Below, one piece after another: positions 33,751 to 42,728 of a DNA stretch of 64,000 nucleotides. The notes under the pieces were generated by a model that was not told the origin of the DNA, ran no database searches, and saw only the letters and a list, made by a program, of their open reading frames with translations. Source of the stretch: J054 sp964613615. GTDB taxonomy: Bacteria; Pseudomonadota; Gammaproteobacteria; Steroidobacterales; GCA-2729495. Positions within the stretch are counted from its first letter, which is position 1; each line of letters opens with the position of its first letter. The translations under genes and the position numbers were made by a program. The stretch is taken from the NCBI GenBank assembly GCA_964613615.1, contig CAZTIB010000213.1, positions 1 through 64,000 on the forward strand. The letters are read 5' to 3'.

Positions 33751-34847
33751 CGGGGCACTGCAGCCCGCCACGTGAAGACCAGCGTGATCACGTAGTTCCA
33801 GACTGCACCCACCAGGATGCCGGCGATGCCGGCCAGTGCCCAGGCCGTGTCCCGCCCGAACAGGTAGTCGGCAATGCCCACGTTGGCGGCGGCGCCGATA
33901 CTGCAGGCCATCGTGAAGCTGGCCCAGCCGCGCAACCAGCCCCAGCCGGTCAGGCGCACGTCGCGATAGGTGATGAGGTTGTTCAGCACAAAGTTGGCGG
34001 TCATCGCCACCAGCGTGGCAGACACCTGGCTAAAGACAAAGCTCTGGTCCAGGCCGCGAAACAGCCCCGCGAGCACGGCCATGTGCACGAACACACCCGA
34101 ACCGCCGACCAGCATGAACGACACCATGCGCACCGGCACGAAACGGCCCACCAGCTTGTCCAGCAGCAACATTCCGTATTCCCAGGCCGCCTGCCCGTCG
34201 AGCTTGCTCTGTCCCGCGGTGCGGCCACGAAATCCGTAGGGCAGCTCACGAAAGCGCAGGGGCTGCTCGGAGGACGCAAACAGATCGAGCAGAATCTTGA
34301 AGCCAATGCCGGACAAGCGCCGCATGGAGTGCTGCAACACCTCCCGACGCAGCATGAAAAAGCCACTCATCGGATCTGTCAGTTCAGGTGGCACCAGCGG
34401 CCGGCTGAGGCGGGTCGCCAGGCGGCTGAGTTCCGCGCGGCGACCGTTCAGGCCGTCGCTGTGGCCACCGTTCATATAGCGGCTGCCCACCACCAGGTCG
34501 AGGCCATCGCCGCGCAGCGTTGCGTACATCTGCGGCAGCAAGCGCTCATCATGCTGCAGATCACCGTCCATGACAGCCAGACACGGTGCCGTGGTCGCCA
34601 GCATGCCCTCGATGCAGGCGGAGGCCAGGCCGCGCCGTCCCAGGCGCTGGATACAACGCACCCTGGCGTCCTTCTGTCCCAACTCCCGGACCAAATCGGC
34701 GGTGCCGTCCGAGCTGTCATCGTCCGCGACCACCAGCTCCCAGCGAATGCCGTCAAGGCACTGGTCCAGCCGCTGCACCAGGGCCGCCATATTGGCGGCC
34801 TCGTTCAACGTCGGCACAATGATTGCCAGTTCTGCGCCGGCCTGCAC
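33747..34847 (-). CDS. polyprenyl-phosphate glycosyltransferase (GT2) fused to GtrA-like membrane domain
   Basis: A 366-residue protein. Residues 1-235 are a GT2 domain: IIVPTLNEAANM at 9-20, DDDSSDGT near 42-49, the DGDLQH metal-binding site near 93-98, and an LTDPMSGFFMLRREV segment. Residues 240-366 hold four hydrophobic segments of GtrA type. The layout is that of dolichol-phosphate-mannose-synthase-like enzymes. It begins with GTG behind a GGAAGGG ribosome site. First gene of a two-gene operon with the ArnT-like enzyme. Confidence 0.88.
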   Translation of the reverse strand: MQAGAELAIIVPTLNEAANMAALVQRLDQCLDGIRWELVVADDDSSDGTADLVRELGQKDARVRCIQRLGRRGLASACIEGMLATTAPCLAVMDGDLQHDERLLPQMYATLRGDGLDLVVGSRYMNGGHSDGLNGRRAELSRLATRLSRPLVPPELTDPMSGFFMLRREVLQHSMRRLSGIGFKILLDLFASSEQPLRFRELPYGFRGRTAGQSKLDGQAAWEYGMLLLDKLVGRFVPVRMVSFMLVGGSGVFVHMAVLAGLFRGLDQSFVFSQVSATLVAMTANFVLNNLITYRDVRLTGWGWLRGWASFTMACSIGAAANVGIADYLFGRDTAWALAGIAGILVGAVWNYVITLVFTWRAAVPR

Positions 34848-34931
34848 CTGTCACCCTTCCCAGCAATAAATTGCGAACTTTCGCATGACGCACATTTTCC
34901 GGGGCATTATTATTACGACTTTCCGGCCCCG

Positions 34932-35744
34932 ATGCCCACCGCGATGCACTGGAACACCATTGTCATTACCGCCGCGGCCCTGTTCGCCATTATCAGTGCC
35001 CGCTATTTCGCGATCGCGGGCTTTTTCTACTGGGCACTCTGGAAGCGCGACGGCAACCTGCTGCGCGCCCGCAAGCTGACGGAGATCGTTCCGCCCGCAA
35101 AACTGATCCGCAGCGAGATTCGCTGGTCCGTCATCGCATCGGCCATCTACGCGGTGCCCGGCGCTATCGTGATCGAGGCGTGGGAGACCGGGGGCACGGC
35201 GATCTACATGGACATCGCGGACTACGGATGGTTCTGGTATTTCGCCAGCGTTCCGGTGTACCTGTTCATACACGACACCTATTTCTACTGGACGCATCAG
35301 ATGATGCATCGACCGCGAATCTTCCCGGTGATGCACAAGGTGCACCATGAGTCGCGGCAGCCCACTCCGTGGGCCGGTTTTTCCTTTCATCCTACGGAGT
35401 CCCTGCTCGGCGCCGCAATCCTGCCGATCATGGTGTTCTTTATTCCGATTCACGTGTCAGCGATCCTGTTTATCCTGGTGCTGATGACCATCGTCAGCGT
35501 CACCAACCACTCCGGCTATGAGATTTTGCCAGACGCGTGGCTGCGCGGATTTGCCGGCCGAAACTGGATTTCGGCGGCCCACCACAACCTGCATCACCAG
35601 ACTTATACGTGTAACTACGCACTGTATTTCCGGTTCTGGGATCGGGTCATGGGCACCGACAAACTGGAAAGCGAGTATGATTTTCTCCGTGCCCCGGCCG
35701 ATGGGATGGCTGCAGAAAGCGGCCGCTCGGGCCTGGCACCCTGA
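34932..35744 (+). CDS. sterol desaturase/fatty acid hydroxylase superfamily protein
   Basis: A 270-residue membrane protein with the superfamily histidine boxes: HDTYFYWTH, HKVHHES, and AAHHNLHHQTYTCNYA near the C-terminus. A di-iron oxygenase acting on a lipid is expected. It is transcribed just ahead of crtZ (34 bases apart), also a di-iron hydroxylase, so it may modify a carotenoid or a sterol/hopanoid-like lipid. The ATG at 34932 is chosen; everything upstream in frame lies antisense to the GT2 gene. An alternative start is the ATG at 34944. Confidence 0.83.
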   Translation: MPTAMHWNTIVITAAALFAIISARYFAIAGFFYWALWKRDGNLLRARKLTEIVPPAKLIRSEIRWSVIASAIYAVPGAIVIEAWETGGTAIYMDIADYGWFWYFASVPVYLFIHDTYFYWTHQMMHRPRIFPVMHKVHHESRQPTPWAGFSFHPTESLLGAAILPIMVFFIPIHVSAILFILVLMTIVSVTNHSGYEILPDAWLRGFAGRNWISAAHHNLHHQTYTCNYALYFRFWDRVMGTDKLESEYDFLRAPADGMAAESGRSGLAP

Positions 35745-35778
35745 GGCACGAGCGGAGATGACGGAGTAACATTGACTG

Positions 35779-36258
35779 ATGATTGATCTGCTGCTGTTTA
35801 TCGCTGCATTCGCCGGGATGGAAGGCGTGGCGTGGGGAACGCACAAGTACCTGATGCATGGCCCGCTGTGGTGCTGGCACGAGTCCCATCACCGGCCGCG
35901 CGAAGGCATGTTCGAAAAGAACGATTTGTTCGCCTTCTATTTTGCCCTGCCATCGATCCTGCTGATCTGGCTCGGCGTGAACGTCAGCGCGCCGCTGCTG
36001 CCCGTGGGCCTCGGGATGACGGCCTATGGCTTTTGCTACTTCGCCTTTCACGACGGGATCGTGCACCGGCGGCTGCCATTTCGCTACAACGGCAAGAACC
36101 CCTACATGAAGCGGATCATCCAGGCGCACTACGTGCACCACGCGACGACCACGAAGGAAGGGGCCGTGTCTTTCGGTTTTCTCTATACGAAACCGGTACA
36201 GGAACTGGACGCGAAGCGGCGCGAGCTGGCGGGTACCCTCAACACAGGTCAGGCTTGA
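35779..36258 (+). CDS. crtZ: beta-carotene 3-hydroxylase (CrtZ)
   Basis: Hydroxylates the 3 and 3' positions of beta-ionone rings, giving zeaxanthin from beta-carotene. The 159-residue protein shows the full CrtZ histidine set: HKYLMH near 22-27, HESHH near 34-38, HDGIVHRR near 93-100 and HYVHH near 117-121. Two to four membrane segments. It is convergent with crtB and their 3' ends overlap by 20 bases, so the two coding regions share DNA on opposite strands. Confidence 0.93.
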   Translation: MIDLLLFIAAFAGMEGVAWGTHKYLMHGPLWCWHESHHRPREGMFEKNDLFAFYFALPSILLIWLGVNVSAPLLPVGLGMTAYGFCYFAFHDGIVHRRLPFRYNGKNPYMKRIIQAHYVHHATTTKEGAVSFGFLYTKPVQELDAKRRELAGTLNTGQA

Positions 36259-37180
36259 TCCAGAGATCCGGTGAGCGCGGGCGGGTCGCCCGCCGGCGCC
36301 CGAAACTGACCGCGGCCAGGGCTTGCAGGCCACCGCGGGCACCCCACCAGAGCTTGCGCCGTCCCGGCACGATGGCCCGCGTGTCCCAGGCCCGCGCTCC
36401 ACGACGCAGCACCAGTCTGCCAATATCCCGGTAGACGCCGGCCGCCGTGCTGACGGCCCAACCGGCACGCAAACCCAGCGCCGGCACGCCCTGCGACGCT
36501 GACCGGTAGTAGAGTTCGGCGACATCCAGCAGCCTGGCGACAACTTCGAACACCGCATTGCGGTTCGCCGGCGCCGCCACTGCGCCCGGATCAACGCCCG
36601 CGCCTTCGAGCCAGCGCGCGGGCAGATAACACCGACCGTTGTCGGCATCGTCCATTACATCTCGGGAAATATTCGTCAGCTGAAAAGCGATTCCCAGGTC
36701 GGCAGCACGACCGAGCACCGCCGGTTCCCGCGCCCCCATGACGTAAGCCATCATGACGCCGACGACGCCGGCCACGTGGTAGCTGTAGAGCAGCGTGTCT
36801 TGCAGTTCCCGGTACTGGTGACCGCGCACGTCCATCTCGAAGCCGTGGATCAGGTCCAGCGGATGCCGGGCCGGAATCTGGTGGCGGCTGGCGACCTGCT
36901 GCAGGCCGAGAAAGGCCGGCTCATCCACCCGCTCGCCGGCCAGCGCCCGCTCCGTTTCCCGGCGCAGCAAAGCCAGTCGGGCGTCTGAATCAGCCTGGGA
37001 GATCTGCTCGCGGCCGAAACCCAGCTCCTGCCCGTCGATCAGGTCGTCGCAGTAGCGGCACCAGGCGTAGAGCTTGTAAACGTCCGCTCGGGTATCGGCG
37101 TCGAATAACCGGGCCGCGGCGGCAAAACTTTTCGACCCTTGCCGAATGATCTCGCGGCTGCGCTCGGCGACGGCATCCAA
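36239..37180 (-). CDS. crtB: phytoene synthase (CrtB)
   Basis: Condenses two geranylgeranyl diphosphates to phytoene. The 313-residue protein has both aspartate-rich motifs, DDLID at 45-49 and DVMDDADNGR in the second half, plus GIAFQLTNISRD and the basic C-terminal region. The start appears to be a TTG at 37180, one base after the crtI stop; the nearby ATG at 37176 is out of frame. Third carotenoid gene of the minus-strand operon. Confidence 0.93.
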   Translation of the reverse strand: MDAVAERSREIIRQGSKSFAAAARLFDADTRADVYKLYAWCRYCDDLIDGQELGFGREQISQADSDARLALLRRETERALAGERVDEPAFLGLQQVASRHQIPARHPLDLIHGFEMDVRGHQYRELQDTLLYSYHVAGVVGVMMAYVMGAREPAVLGRAADLGIAFQLTNISRDVMDDADNGRCYLPARWLEGAGVDPGAVAAPANRNAVFEVVARLLDVAELYYRSASQGVPALGLRAGWAVSTAAGVYRDIGRLVLRRGARAWDTRAIVPGRRKLWWGARGGLQALAAVSFGRRRATRPRSPDLWIKPDLC

Positions 37181-37181
37181 C

Positions 37182-38672
37182 TCAGTGCACTCCCAAGTCG
37201 TCCAGCAGCAGGCCCGCGGTGGCTTTGGCCGAGTTCACGACGCCCGGGATTCCGGCGCCCGGATGCGTACCGGCACCGGTGAAGTACAAACCCCCGACAC
37301 GCGCGTCGCGGTTGTGCACACGAAAGTAGGCGCTCTGCAGCAGGGTGGGTTGCAGGGAAAAGGCTGACCCCTGGTGGGCGTTGAGCTCGGTCACGAAATC
37401 CTGCGGGGTAAAGATCCGGCACGTGACCAGGTCTTTCCGCAAGCCGGGTATATAGCGCTGCTCCAGGTAGTCGAGGATTCGGTCGCGGTAACGGGGCGCC
37501 TCTTTCTCCCAGTCCACCTGACTCTTCGCAAGATTCGGCACCGGCGCGAGCACGTAGTGAGTACTGCACCCCGGTGGCGCCAGCTGTGGGTCGGTCACCG
37601 ACGGTGAGTGCAGATATAAAGAAAAATCGTCCGCCAGCTCGCCGCGGTCGAAGATGTCGGCCAGCAGCTCCTTGTAACGCGGACCGAACAGTACCGCGTG
37701 ATGCGCCAGATCCAGATGCTCGCCTTTCAGACCGAAGTAAATCAGGAACAGCGACATGGAAAAGCGTTTGCGAGGCAGGCTTTTTCGTACCCGCGCCAGC
37801 AACGGCTCATCTTTCAGCAGGTGCTCGTAGGTGTGCACCACGTCGGCGTTGCTCACGACCGCTTTCACGTCCAGCCGTTCCCCACCGGCCAGGCGCACCG
37901 CGCTCACGCGGCCCCCGGCCGTCTCGATGGCCTCCACCGGACAATTCAGGCGTAACTCTCCGCCGATGTCCGTAAACAGCCTGGTCAGTCCCTGCACCAG
38001 GGCGCCGGTGCCGCCTCGCGGGAACAGCACCCCCCAGCGTTTTTCGAGCGCATGGATCAGCGCATAGATGGCCGAGGTGCTGAACGGATTGCCGCCCACC
38101 AGCAACGTATGATAACTGAAGGCCTGGCGCAGATACGGGTCCTTCACATACTTCGACACCATGCTGTACACGGAGCGGTAGCTCTGCAGTGTGACCAGCT
38201 GCGGGGCCGCCCGGATCATGCTCCACCAGTCGAGGAACGGCGTCGCCGCCAGCTTCACATAGCCTTCCTGAAAGACCGCCTCGGAGTACTGCAGAAATCG
38301 CCGGTAGCCGTCCACATCACCCGGGTTCCGCGCGGCAATCTGGGCGCTCATGCGCGCGTCGTCAGCCGTGTAGTCCAGCTGGTAACCATCCTCCCAGCAG
38401 AGCCGGTACATTGGGTCCAGGCTGAGCAATTCGACGTAGTCCGACATGGGCCGGCCGCCTGCTTCATAGAGCTCTTCCAGGCAGTTGGGCGCGGTAATCA
38501 CGGTAGGCCCGGCGTCGAAAGTGAAACCCTGGTCTTCGTACACGTAGGCGCGCCCGCCCGGCTTGTCCCGCGCCTCGATCAGCACGGTAGGCACGCCCGC
38601 CGCCTGCAGGCGAATCGCGGTGGCCATGCCGCCAAAGCCGGCGCCGATTACCGCCACCCGGTCAGTGCTCAT
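37182..38672 (-). CDS. crtI: phytoene desaturase (CrtI)
   Basis: FAD-dependent four-step desaturation and isomerisation of phytoene to lycopene. The 496-residue protein starts with the dinucleotide fold VIGAGFGGMATAIRL at 8-22, has FDAGPTVIT near 52-60, and ends with the CrtI signature TGAGTHPGAGIPGVV. Length is standard for bacterial CrtI. Its ATG overlaps the crtY stop by four bases. Confidence 0.95.
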   Translation of the reverse strand: MSTDRVAVIGAGFGGMATAIRLQAAGVPTVLIEARDKPGGRAYVYEDQGFTFDAGPTVITAPNCLEELYEAGGRPMSDYVELLSLDPMYRLCWEDGYQLDYTADDARMSAQIAARNPGDVDGYRRFLQYSEAVFQEGYVKLAATPFLDWWSMIRAAPQLVTLQSYRSVYSMVSKYVKDPYLRQAFSYHTLLVGGNPFSTSAIYALIHALEKRWGVLFPRGGTGALVQGLTRLFTDIGGELRLNCPVEAIETAGGRVSAVRLAGGERLDVKAVVSNADVVHTYEHLLKDEPLLARVRKSLPRKRFSMSLFLIYFGLKGEHLDLAHHAVLFGPRYKELLADIFDRGELADDFSLYLHSPSVTDPQLAPPGCSTHYVLAPVPNLAKSQVDWEKEAPRYRDRILDYLEQRYIPGLRKDLVTCRIFTPQDFVTELNAHQGSAFSLQPTLLQSAYFRVHNRDARVGGLYFTGAGTHPGAGIPGVVNSAKATAGLLLDDLGVH

Positions 38673-39847
38673 GAGTTATCTCCACTGAGCCTGGTCACGC
38701 TATCCCGGCCACTGCCGATCAGGCTGCCCAGCGCCCTGCCAACGGCGATCGGCGGTTTACCGCTGACGATCTGCAGCCGGTCCCGCCAGGTCGGACGGCC
38801 GGCATAAAAGCGGTTGACCAGGGGCGCAGGCAATCGATAGAAATGTTGCAGCACCCGATAGCGCTCCGCCGGCTCGCAACCCAGGTAGAGCATGCGATTT
38901 AGCAACCGGAAGTAGCGACCTTTGCGCCACAGCCGGAAGCTCCGGGTCCGGGTGCGCCAGTAGAGGGCAGCACTGCGCCATTCGTCCAGGCCCGCCAGGT
39001 CATCGGCAAGACGCACGGCTTCGGGCAGTGAGTAACCGGTCGTATAGTGAAACAGGCCGGCCCGCACACCGGAACGCGGCACGCCCGGCCCGTCTGCCCA
39101 GTAGGCATCCAGATCGCCGCCCAGCACTACCGGCAGGGCGCCCTCTTCTTCACGAAGGATTCGGGAAATCTGCCAGCCGCGCTCATCCACATAGGCGGCG
39201 ATAGCCTGGCGCATCGCTTCACGATCCAGGGCCGGCGTATCGCTGTAGCGCGTGTCTTCTACCAGGATCGTATTTTCGCCAAAGGGTAGCGTGTAGATGA
39301 AGCGGAAGCCGTCCTCCTGCGGGACCGTCGCATCCATCAGCAGCGGCGCGTTGAGACCATGGGGCGCGTCAAGCTCGAGCAGGTGGCCCAGGAATTTCTG
39401 GAAACGGACGTCCAGGTGGCCGCCGCCCGGGTCGCCCCGCCCATCGATCACGGCCGGAGCCTCAAGGGTTTCGCCGTCCGCCAGCGTGACGTGCTCAGCC
39501 GACACCGACTGCACCTGCACGCCGGTCCGTACGCTATCGCCGAGTTGTTCAATGGCGGTGGCGTGCAGGCGCTCGGCGGTAACGGCGTGATAGCTGCCCT
39601 CGAGCCAGCGATCGCGGCGGGGAAAGATAATCCGGTGCCGGTCCCAGCTGCGTGCGACGAAAGGCTGCAGCCACTGCATCTGCCCCGGGGTCAGGTCCGT
39701 ACCGTGGAAACACCAGGTGTGGTTGCCGCCGAGCGTAGCGTCACGCTCCAGCACCAGCGTCTTCAGCTGCGGCTGCTGCATGCGTAGTCGCCAGGCGATC
39801 AGCGTGTTCGCGAGCCCGCCACCGACCAGGATGAGGTCTGGCTTCAC
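38669..39847 (-). CDS. crtY: lycopene beta-cyclase (CrtY)
   Basis: Converts lycopene to beta-carotene. The 392-residue protein has the N-terminal dinucleotide loop LILVGGGLANTLIAWRL at 5-21, the HTWCFH segment typical of CrtY, a central VIDGRG and an FHYTTGYSLPEA region. It begins with GTG immediately after the stop of the DUF2141 gene and is translationally coupled to crtI. This and crtZ predict zeaxanthin as end product. Confidence 0.93.
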   Translation of the reverse strand: MKPDLILVGGGLANTLIAWRLRMQQPQLKTLVLERDATLGGNHTWCFHGTDLTPGQMQWLQPFVARSWDRHRIIFPRRDRWLEGSYHAVTAERLHATAIEQLGDSVRTGVQVQSVSAEHVTLADGETLEAPAVIDGRGDPGGGHLDVRFQKFLGHLLELDAPHGLNAPLLMDATVPQEDGFRFIYTLPFGENTILVEDTRYSDTPALDREAMRQAIAAYVDERGWQISRILREEEGALPVVLGGDLDAYWADGPGVPRSGVRAGLFHYTTGYSLPEAVRLADDLAGLDEWRSAALYWRTRTRSFRLWRKGRYFRLLNRMLYLGCEPAERYRVLQHFYRLPAPLVNRFYAGRPTWRDRLQIVSGKPPIAVGRALGSLIGSGRDSVTRLSGDNS

Positions 39848-40276
39848 CTAAGGAAACCGGATGTTGAGGTCCTGATCTTCTGTGCCGAACTCGAAAGCAG
39901 CGTCTTCGAACTTCGCCGGACCAAACATGCCGCGCGCCCCGTTCGAGAATGCGTAGGGCTCACGAGGGATGCCCAGGAAAGTGTCGATCTTGCCGTTTTC
40001 GTTCCGATCCTGGTAAGTGCTGATCGCAAAGGTTCCGGCAGGCAGGTCTGTAAAGGACACGACGGCCTTGCCCTCTGCATCAACAGGCACGCGCGCTTCC
40101 TGGGTAACCTCGGTCAGCCACTTGTCTTCGGCGTCGAACAGGCCGACCACGAACACGCCTTCGCCGGGCTTGCCGCCTTCCAGCGTGATGGTGAGCGTCG
40201 ACCCTGGGTCGACGGCGGCGCCGAGAAGCACCGGCATCAGCAGCAACGACAACATGAATCCGATTTCAGCTCGCAT
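39848..40276 (-). CDS. DUF2141-family secreted protein
   Basis: A 142-residue protein with a signal peptide ending near GAAVDPG at residue 20-25 and a small beta-sandwich-like mature part. The DUF2141 signature AISTYQDRNENGKIDTFLGIP, here near 85-105, is clear, as is the following EPYAFSNGA. Members of this family often sit beside carotenoid or terpenoid genes, as here. Function unknown. ATG directly after the stop of the upstream gene. Confidence 0.82.
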   Translation of the reverse strand: MRAEIGFMLSLLLMPVLLGAAVDPGSTLTITLEGGKPGEGVFVVGLFDAEDKWLTEVTQEARVPVDAEGKAVVSFTDLPAGTFAISTYQDRNENGKIDTFLGIPREPYAFSNGARGMFGPAKFEDAAFEFGTEDQDLNIRFP

Positions 40277-40681
40277 CTAAGGCATTCTTATCTTGCCGCC
40301 GCCGGGCCCGCCACCACCGGGCACGCCGCCGCCCGGCGCACCGCCTTGCGGCACGATGATCGATGACGCCGCTTCGCGGCGCATTTCTTCCAGCTTCTGC
40401 ATCGCATCTTCCACGGCCACGTTGGCACTGGCGGCGAAATTCTCCGCCGCTTCTTTCACGGTGCTGCCGGGAATATCGAAACTCAGCGGCAACGGCCCCG
40501 CCCGGGTCATCAACTGGGTCTGACCCACGAACAACACGTCGCGGGAGGGGTCCGTCTGGCCGTCGCCATCTACCGGCGTGAGCCGCTGAATCGTCCCCAC
40601 GCGCCGGTCAGTGAAGATTTCCTCCCGGTAGAGGCTCTGGCTGTCCATGCGGATTTCCAGTCCCTGTTCTTGCTCGGCCAT
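40277..40681 (-). CDS. small protein of unknown function heading the crt operon
   Basis: A 134-residue protein without signal peptide or membrane segment. The first 60 residues are charged, with repeated Gln/Arg/Asp (RMDSQSLYREEIFTDRRVG); the middle contains a helix (VEDAMQKLEEMRREAA) and the last 25 residues are Gly/Pro repeats of GGGVPGG type ending KIRMP. An AGGAACAGGAA ribosome site precedes the ATG. It abuts the DUF2141 gene and is probably the first gene of the carotenoid operon. I do not recognise it. Confidence 0.65.
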   Translation of the reverse strand: MAEQEQGLEIRMDSQSLYREEIFTDRRVGTIQRLTPVDGDGQTDPSRDVLFVGQTQLMTRAGPLPLSFDIPGSTVKEAAENFAASANVAVEDAMQKLEEMRREAASSIIVPQGGAPGGGVPGGGGPGGGKIRMP

Positions 40682-40781
40682 TTCCTGTTCCTTTGGTCAT
40701 CTCGCCAAAGCCCCGTAGGGTACCAGCCCGGGAGAGGCTCTGCGTAACCTCGTCCGAGCCGGGGAGTGCTAACCTGCGCCG

Positions 40782-41777
40782 ATGCCCGCACGGTCTGACT
40801 TTGAATTCCAGGCGCTGCAGCCCGACGACATCCTTGGCGCCACGGACAGCGTCGGCCAGCGGAGCGACGGTCGCCTGCTGGCCCTGAACAGCTATGAGAA
40901 CCGTGTCTACCGGGTGGGCATGGAAGACGGGCCACCGCTGGTGGCCAAGTTCTACCGGCCCGGCCGCTGGTCCGACGACGAGATTCTCGAGGAACATGAC
41001 TTCGCCCAGGAACTGGCCGACGCGGAGATTCCCGTGGTCCCGCCGCTGGTCTTTGGCGGTGAGACCCTGCATGAATTTGGGCCGTTTCGCTTTGCCCTGT
41101 ACCCCTGCCACGGCGGTCACCCGCCGCCCCTGGACGACACTGCGCTGCTGCGGCAACTGGGTCGGCTGGTGGCAAGGATCCACCAGCACGGCGCACGGCA
41201 CGCCTTCGAGTGGCGGCCAGCCATCACCGTCGCGGAATACGGCACGGCTTCGCGAGACTACCTGATGGCCGAGGGCTTCATCCCGGCCGATATTGAGACT
41301 GCCTACACCAGCATCTGCGAGCACGTGTTTACCGCAATGGAGCATTGTTACGCACGCGCGGGCGACTCGCCCACGATCCGCCTGCACGGCGACTTTCACC
41401 CGGGCAATGTGCTGGTGCTCGAGACCCGGGTGCACATCGTCGACCTGGACGATGCGCGCATGGGGCCGCGCATTCAGGACCTGTGGATGCTGCTGTCCGG
41501 CGACCATGATGAACAAACACCGCAACTGGCCGAGCTGCTGGCCGGGTATAGTGAATTCGGCAACTTCGACGCGAGCGAACTCAATCTGATCGAAGCTTTG
41601 CGAACCTTACGCATCATGCACTACGCCGCATGGCTGGCACGTCGCTGGCAAGACCCGGCCTTTCCGCGCGCCTTTCCGTGGTTCAACACTCGCCGCTACT
41701 GGGACGAACACGTGCAATCGCTGCAAGAGCAACTGGCGCTGATGCAGGAGCCGCCCCTCGAGTGGCTGCCGGCCTAG
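40782..41777 (+). CDS. srkA: stress response serine/threonine kinase SrkA (YihE family)
   Basis: A 331-residue kinase of the aminoglycoside-phosphotransferase fold, nearly the same length as E. coli SrkA (328). Visible motifs: LNSYENRVYRVG near 35-46, the ATP-lysine VAKFYRPGRW, the catalytic loop HGDFHPGNVL near 200-209 and the metal-binding DLDDARMGP near 220-228. The conserved YDWEE-like FNTRRYWDEH end is also present. Expected to protect cells from stress-induced death. Divergent from the carotenoid operon, 100 bases apart. Confidence 0.88.
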   Translation: MPARSDFEFQALQPDDILGATDSVGQRSDGRLLALNSYENRVYRVGMEDGPPLVAKFYRPGRWSDDEILEEHDFAQELADAEIPVVPPLVFGGETLHEFGPFRFALYPCHGGHPPPLDDTALLRQLGRLVARIHQHGARHAFEWRPAITVAEYGTASRDYLMAEGFIPADIETAYTSICEHVFTAMEHCYARAGDSPTIRLHGDFHPGNVLVLETRVHIVDLDDARMGPRIQDLWMLLSGDHDEQTPQLAELLAGYSEFGNFDASELNLIEALRTLRIMHYAAWLARRWQDPAFPRAFPWFNTRRYWDEHVQSLQEQLALMQEPPLEWLPA

Positions 41778-41813
41778 GGACGGGCGCGGGGCGATGGCGG
41801 CGAGTGGCTGCAG

Positions 41814-42440
41814 CTAATCGAGCGCGGTGGTGCCCCGTGAGCCGCCCGTGCGTGACCACACCAGCAGTTGATTATTGGCAGGCATTGCATGGTCTGCGAC
41901 CAACTCGAGGCCCTGCTCCGCCGCCAGATCTACAACCGCTTCGAAATCACGAATGCCGCTGGCCGGATCGCGGTGGCGCAGGCTCAGGTCAAAAGCCGCG
42001 TTACTCGGCGACGTAAAACTTCCTGCGTAACGGAAGGGCCCGTAGATACAAAGCTGCCCACGCGGCATCAGTACCCGGCCGATCCCGGCGAACAGGTCTT
42101 GCACAGCATTCCACGACATGATGTGTAACGTGTTCGCACTGAATACCGCGTCCGTCCTGGCCACCGGCCAGGCGGCCGACTGCACGTCCAGTGCGACGGG
42201 CGCGGCACAGTTCACCGGTCCTTCTGCCGCGATGCGTGCCCGCAGCGGCGCCAGGTAATCGGCAAGATCTGACGGCTGCCAGTGCAACTGTTCCAGGGTG
42301 GCCGCGAAGTACACGGCGTGCTGACCGGTCCCGCTGCCGATTTCCAGCACGTGCCGGCAATCGACCAGCGCGTCGCGAAGAATCGCAACGATTGCTGCCT
42401 TGTTACGTTCGCACGCGGGGGAAAACGGCAGATCATTCAT
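41814..42440 (-). CDS. DUF938-family methyltransferase-like protein
   Basis: A 208-residue protein matching DUF938: it opens with FSPACERNKAAIV, has motif I VLEIGSGTGQHAVYF at 31-45, WQPSDL and a FSANTLHIMSW segment. This family is annotated as SAM-dependent methyltransferase of unknown target. Convergent with srkA, 36 bases between stops. Stand-alone. Confidence 0.85.
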   Translation of the reverse strand: MNDLPFSPACERNKAAIVAILRDALVDCRHVLEIGSGTGQHAVYFAATLEQLHWQPSDLADYLAPLRARIAAEGPVNCAAPVALDVQSAAWPVARTDAVFSANTLHIMSWNAVQDLFAGIGRVLMPRGQLCIYGPFRYAGSFTSPSNAAFDLSLRHRDPASGIRDFEAVVDLAAEQGLELVADHAMPANNQLLVWSRTGGSRGTTALD

Positions 42441-42728
42441 GCGAAGTGGTTTACGCGACGGGCCTCATGCGCTTCGCTGACACCCTAGCACGCGTGGAGG
42501 TGCCAGCGACCGGCAAGAGTCTTGCGCACTGTGCGTCGGTGGCCAAAGCCACGGTGTTCATCCCGGTGCCAGGAATTGCCGATGGAATTTTTGCGGTCAT
42601 TACTGAGACCTTCTTCACACATCCGCTTGTACTACACAGCCGGCACACCTGTCTGCAGGACGGAATTCAAGTTTCCCGTCGGCGGGCCGATAGTCTGGGT
42701 CGGAACCACGCCAACGGGGAGATGCACG

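Noticed and set aside
33711..34931. N-terminal extension of the sterol-desaturase-family gene
   Set aside because: The extension is antisense to the GT2-GtrA gene and unlike any desaturase; the ATG at 34932 gives a normal-length protein.
42441..42728. Possible gene in the 288 bases before the CxxC protein
   Set aside because: Frames here are short, lack ribosome sites and have no conserved features; it is treated as intergenic.
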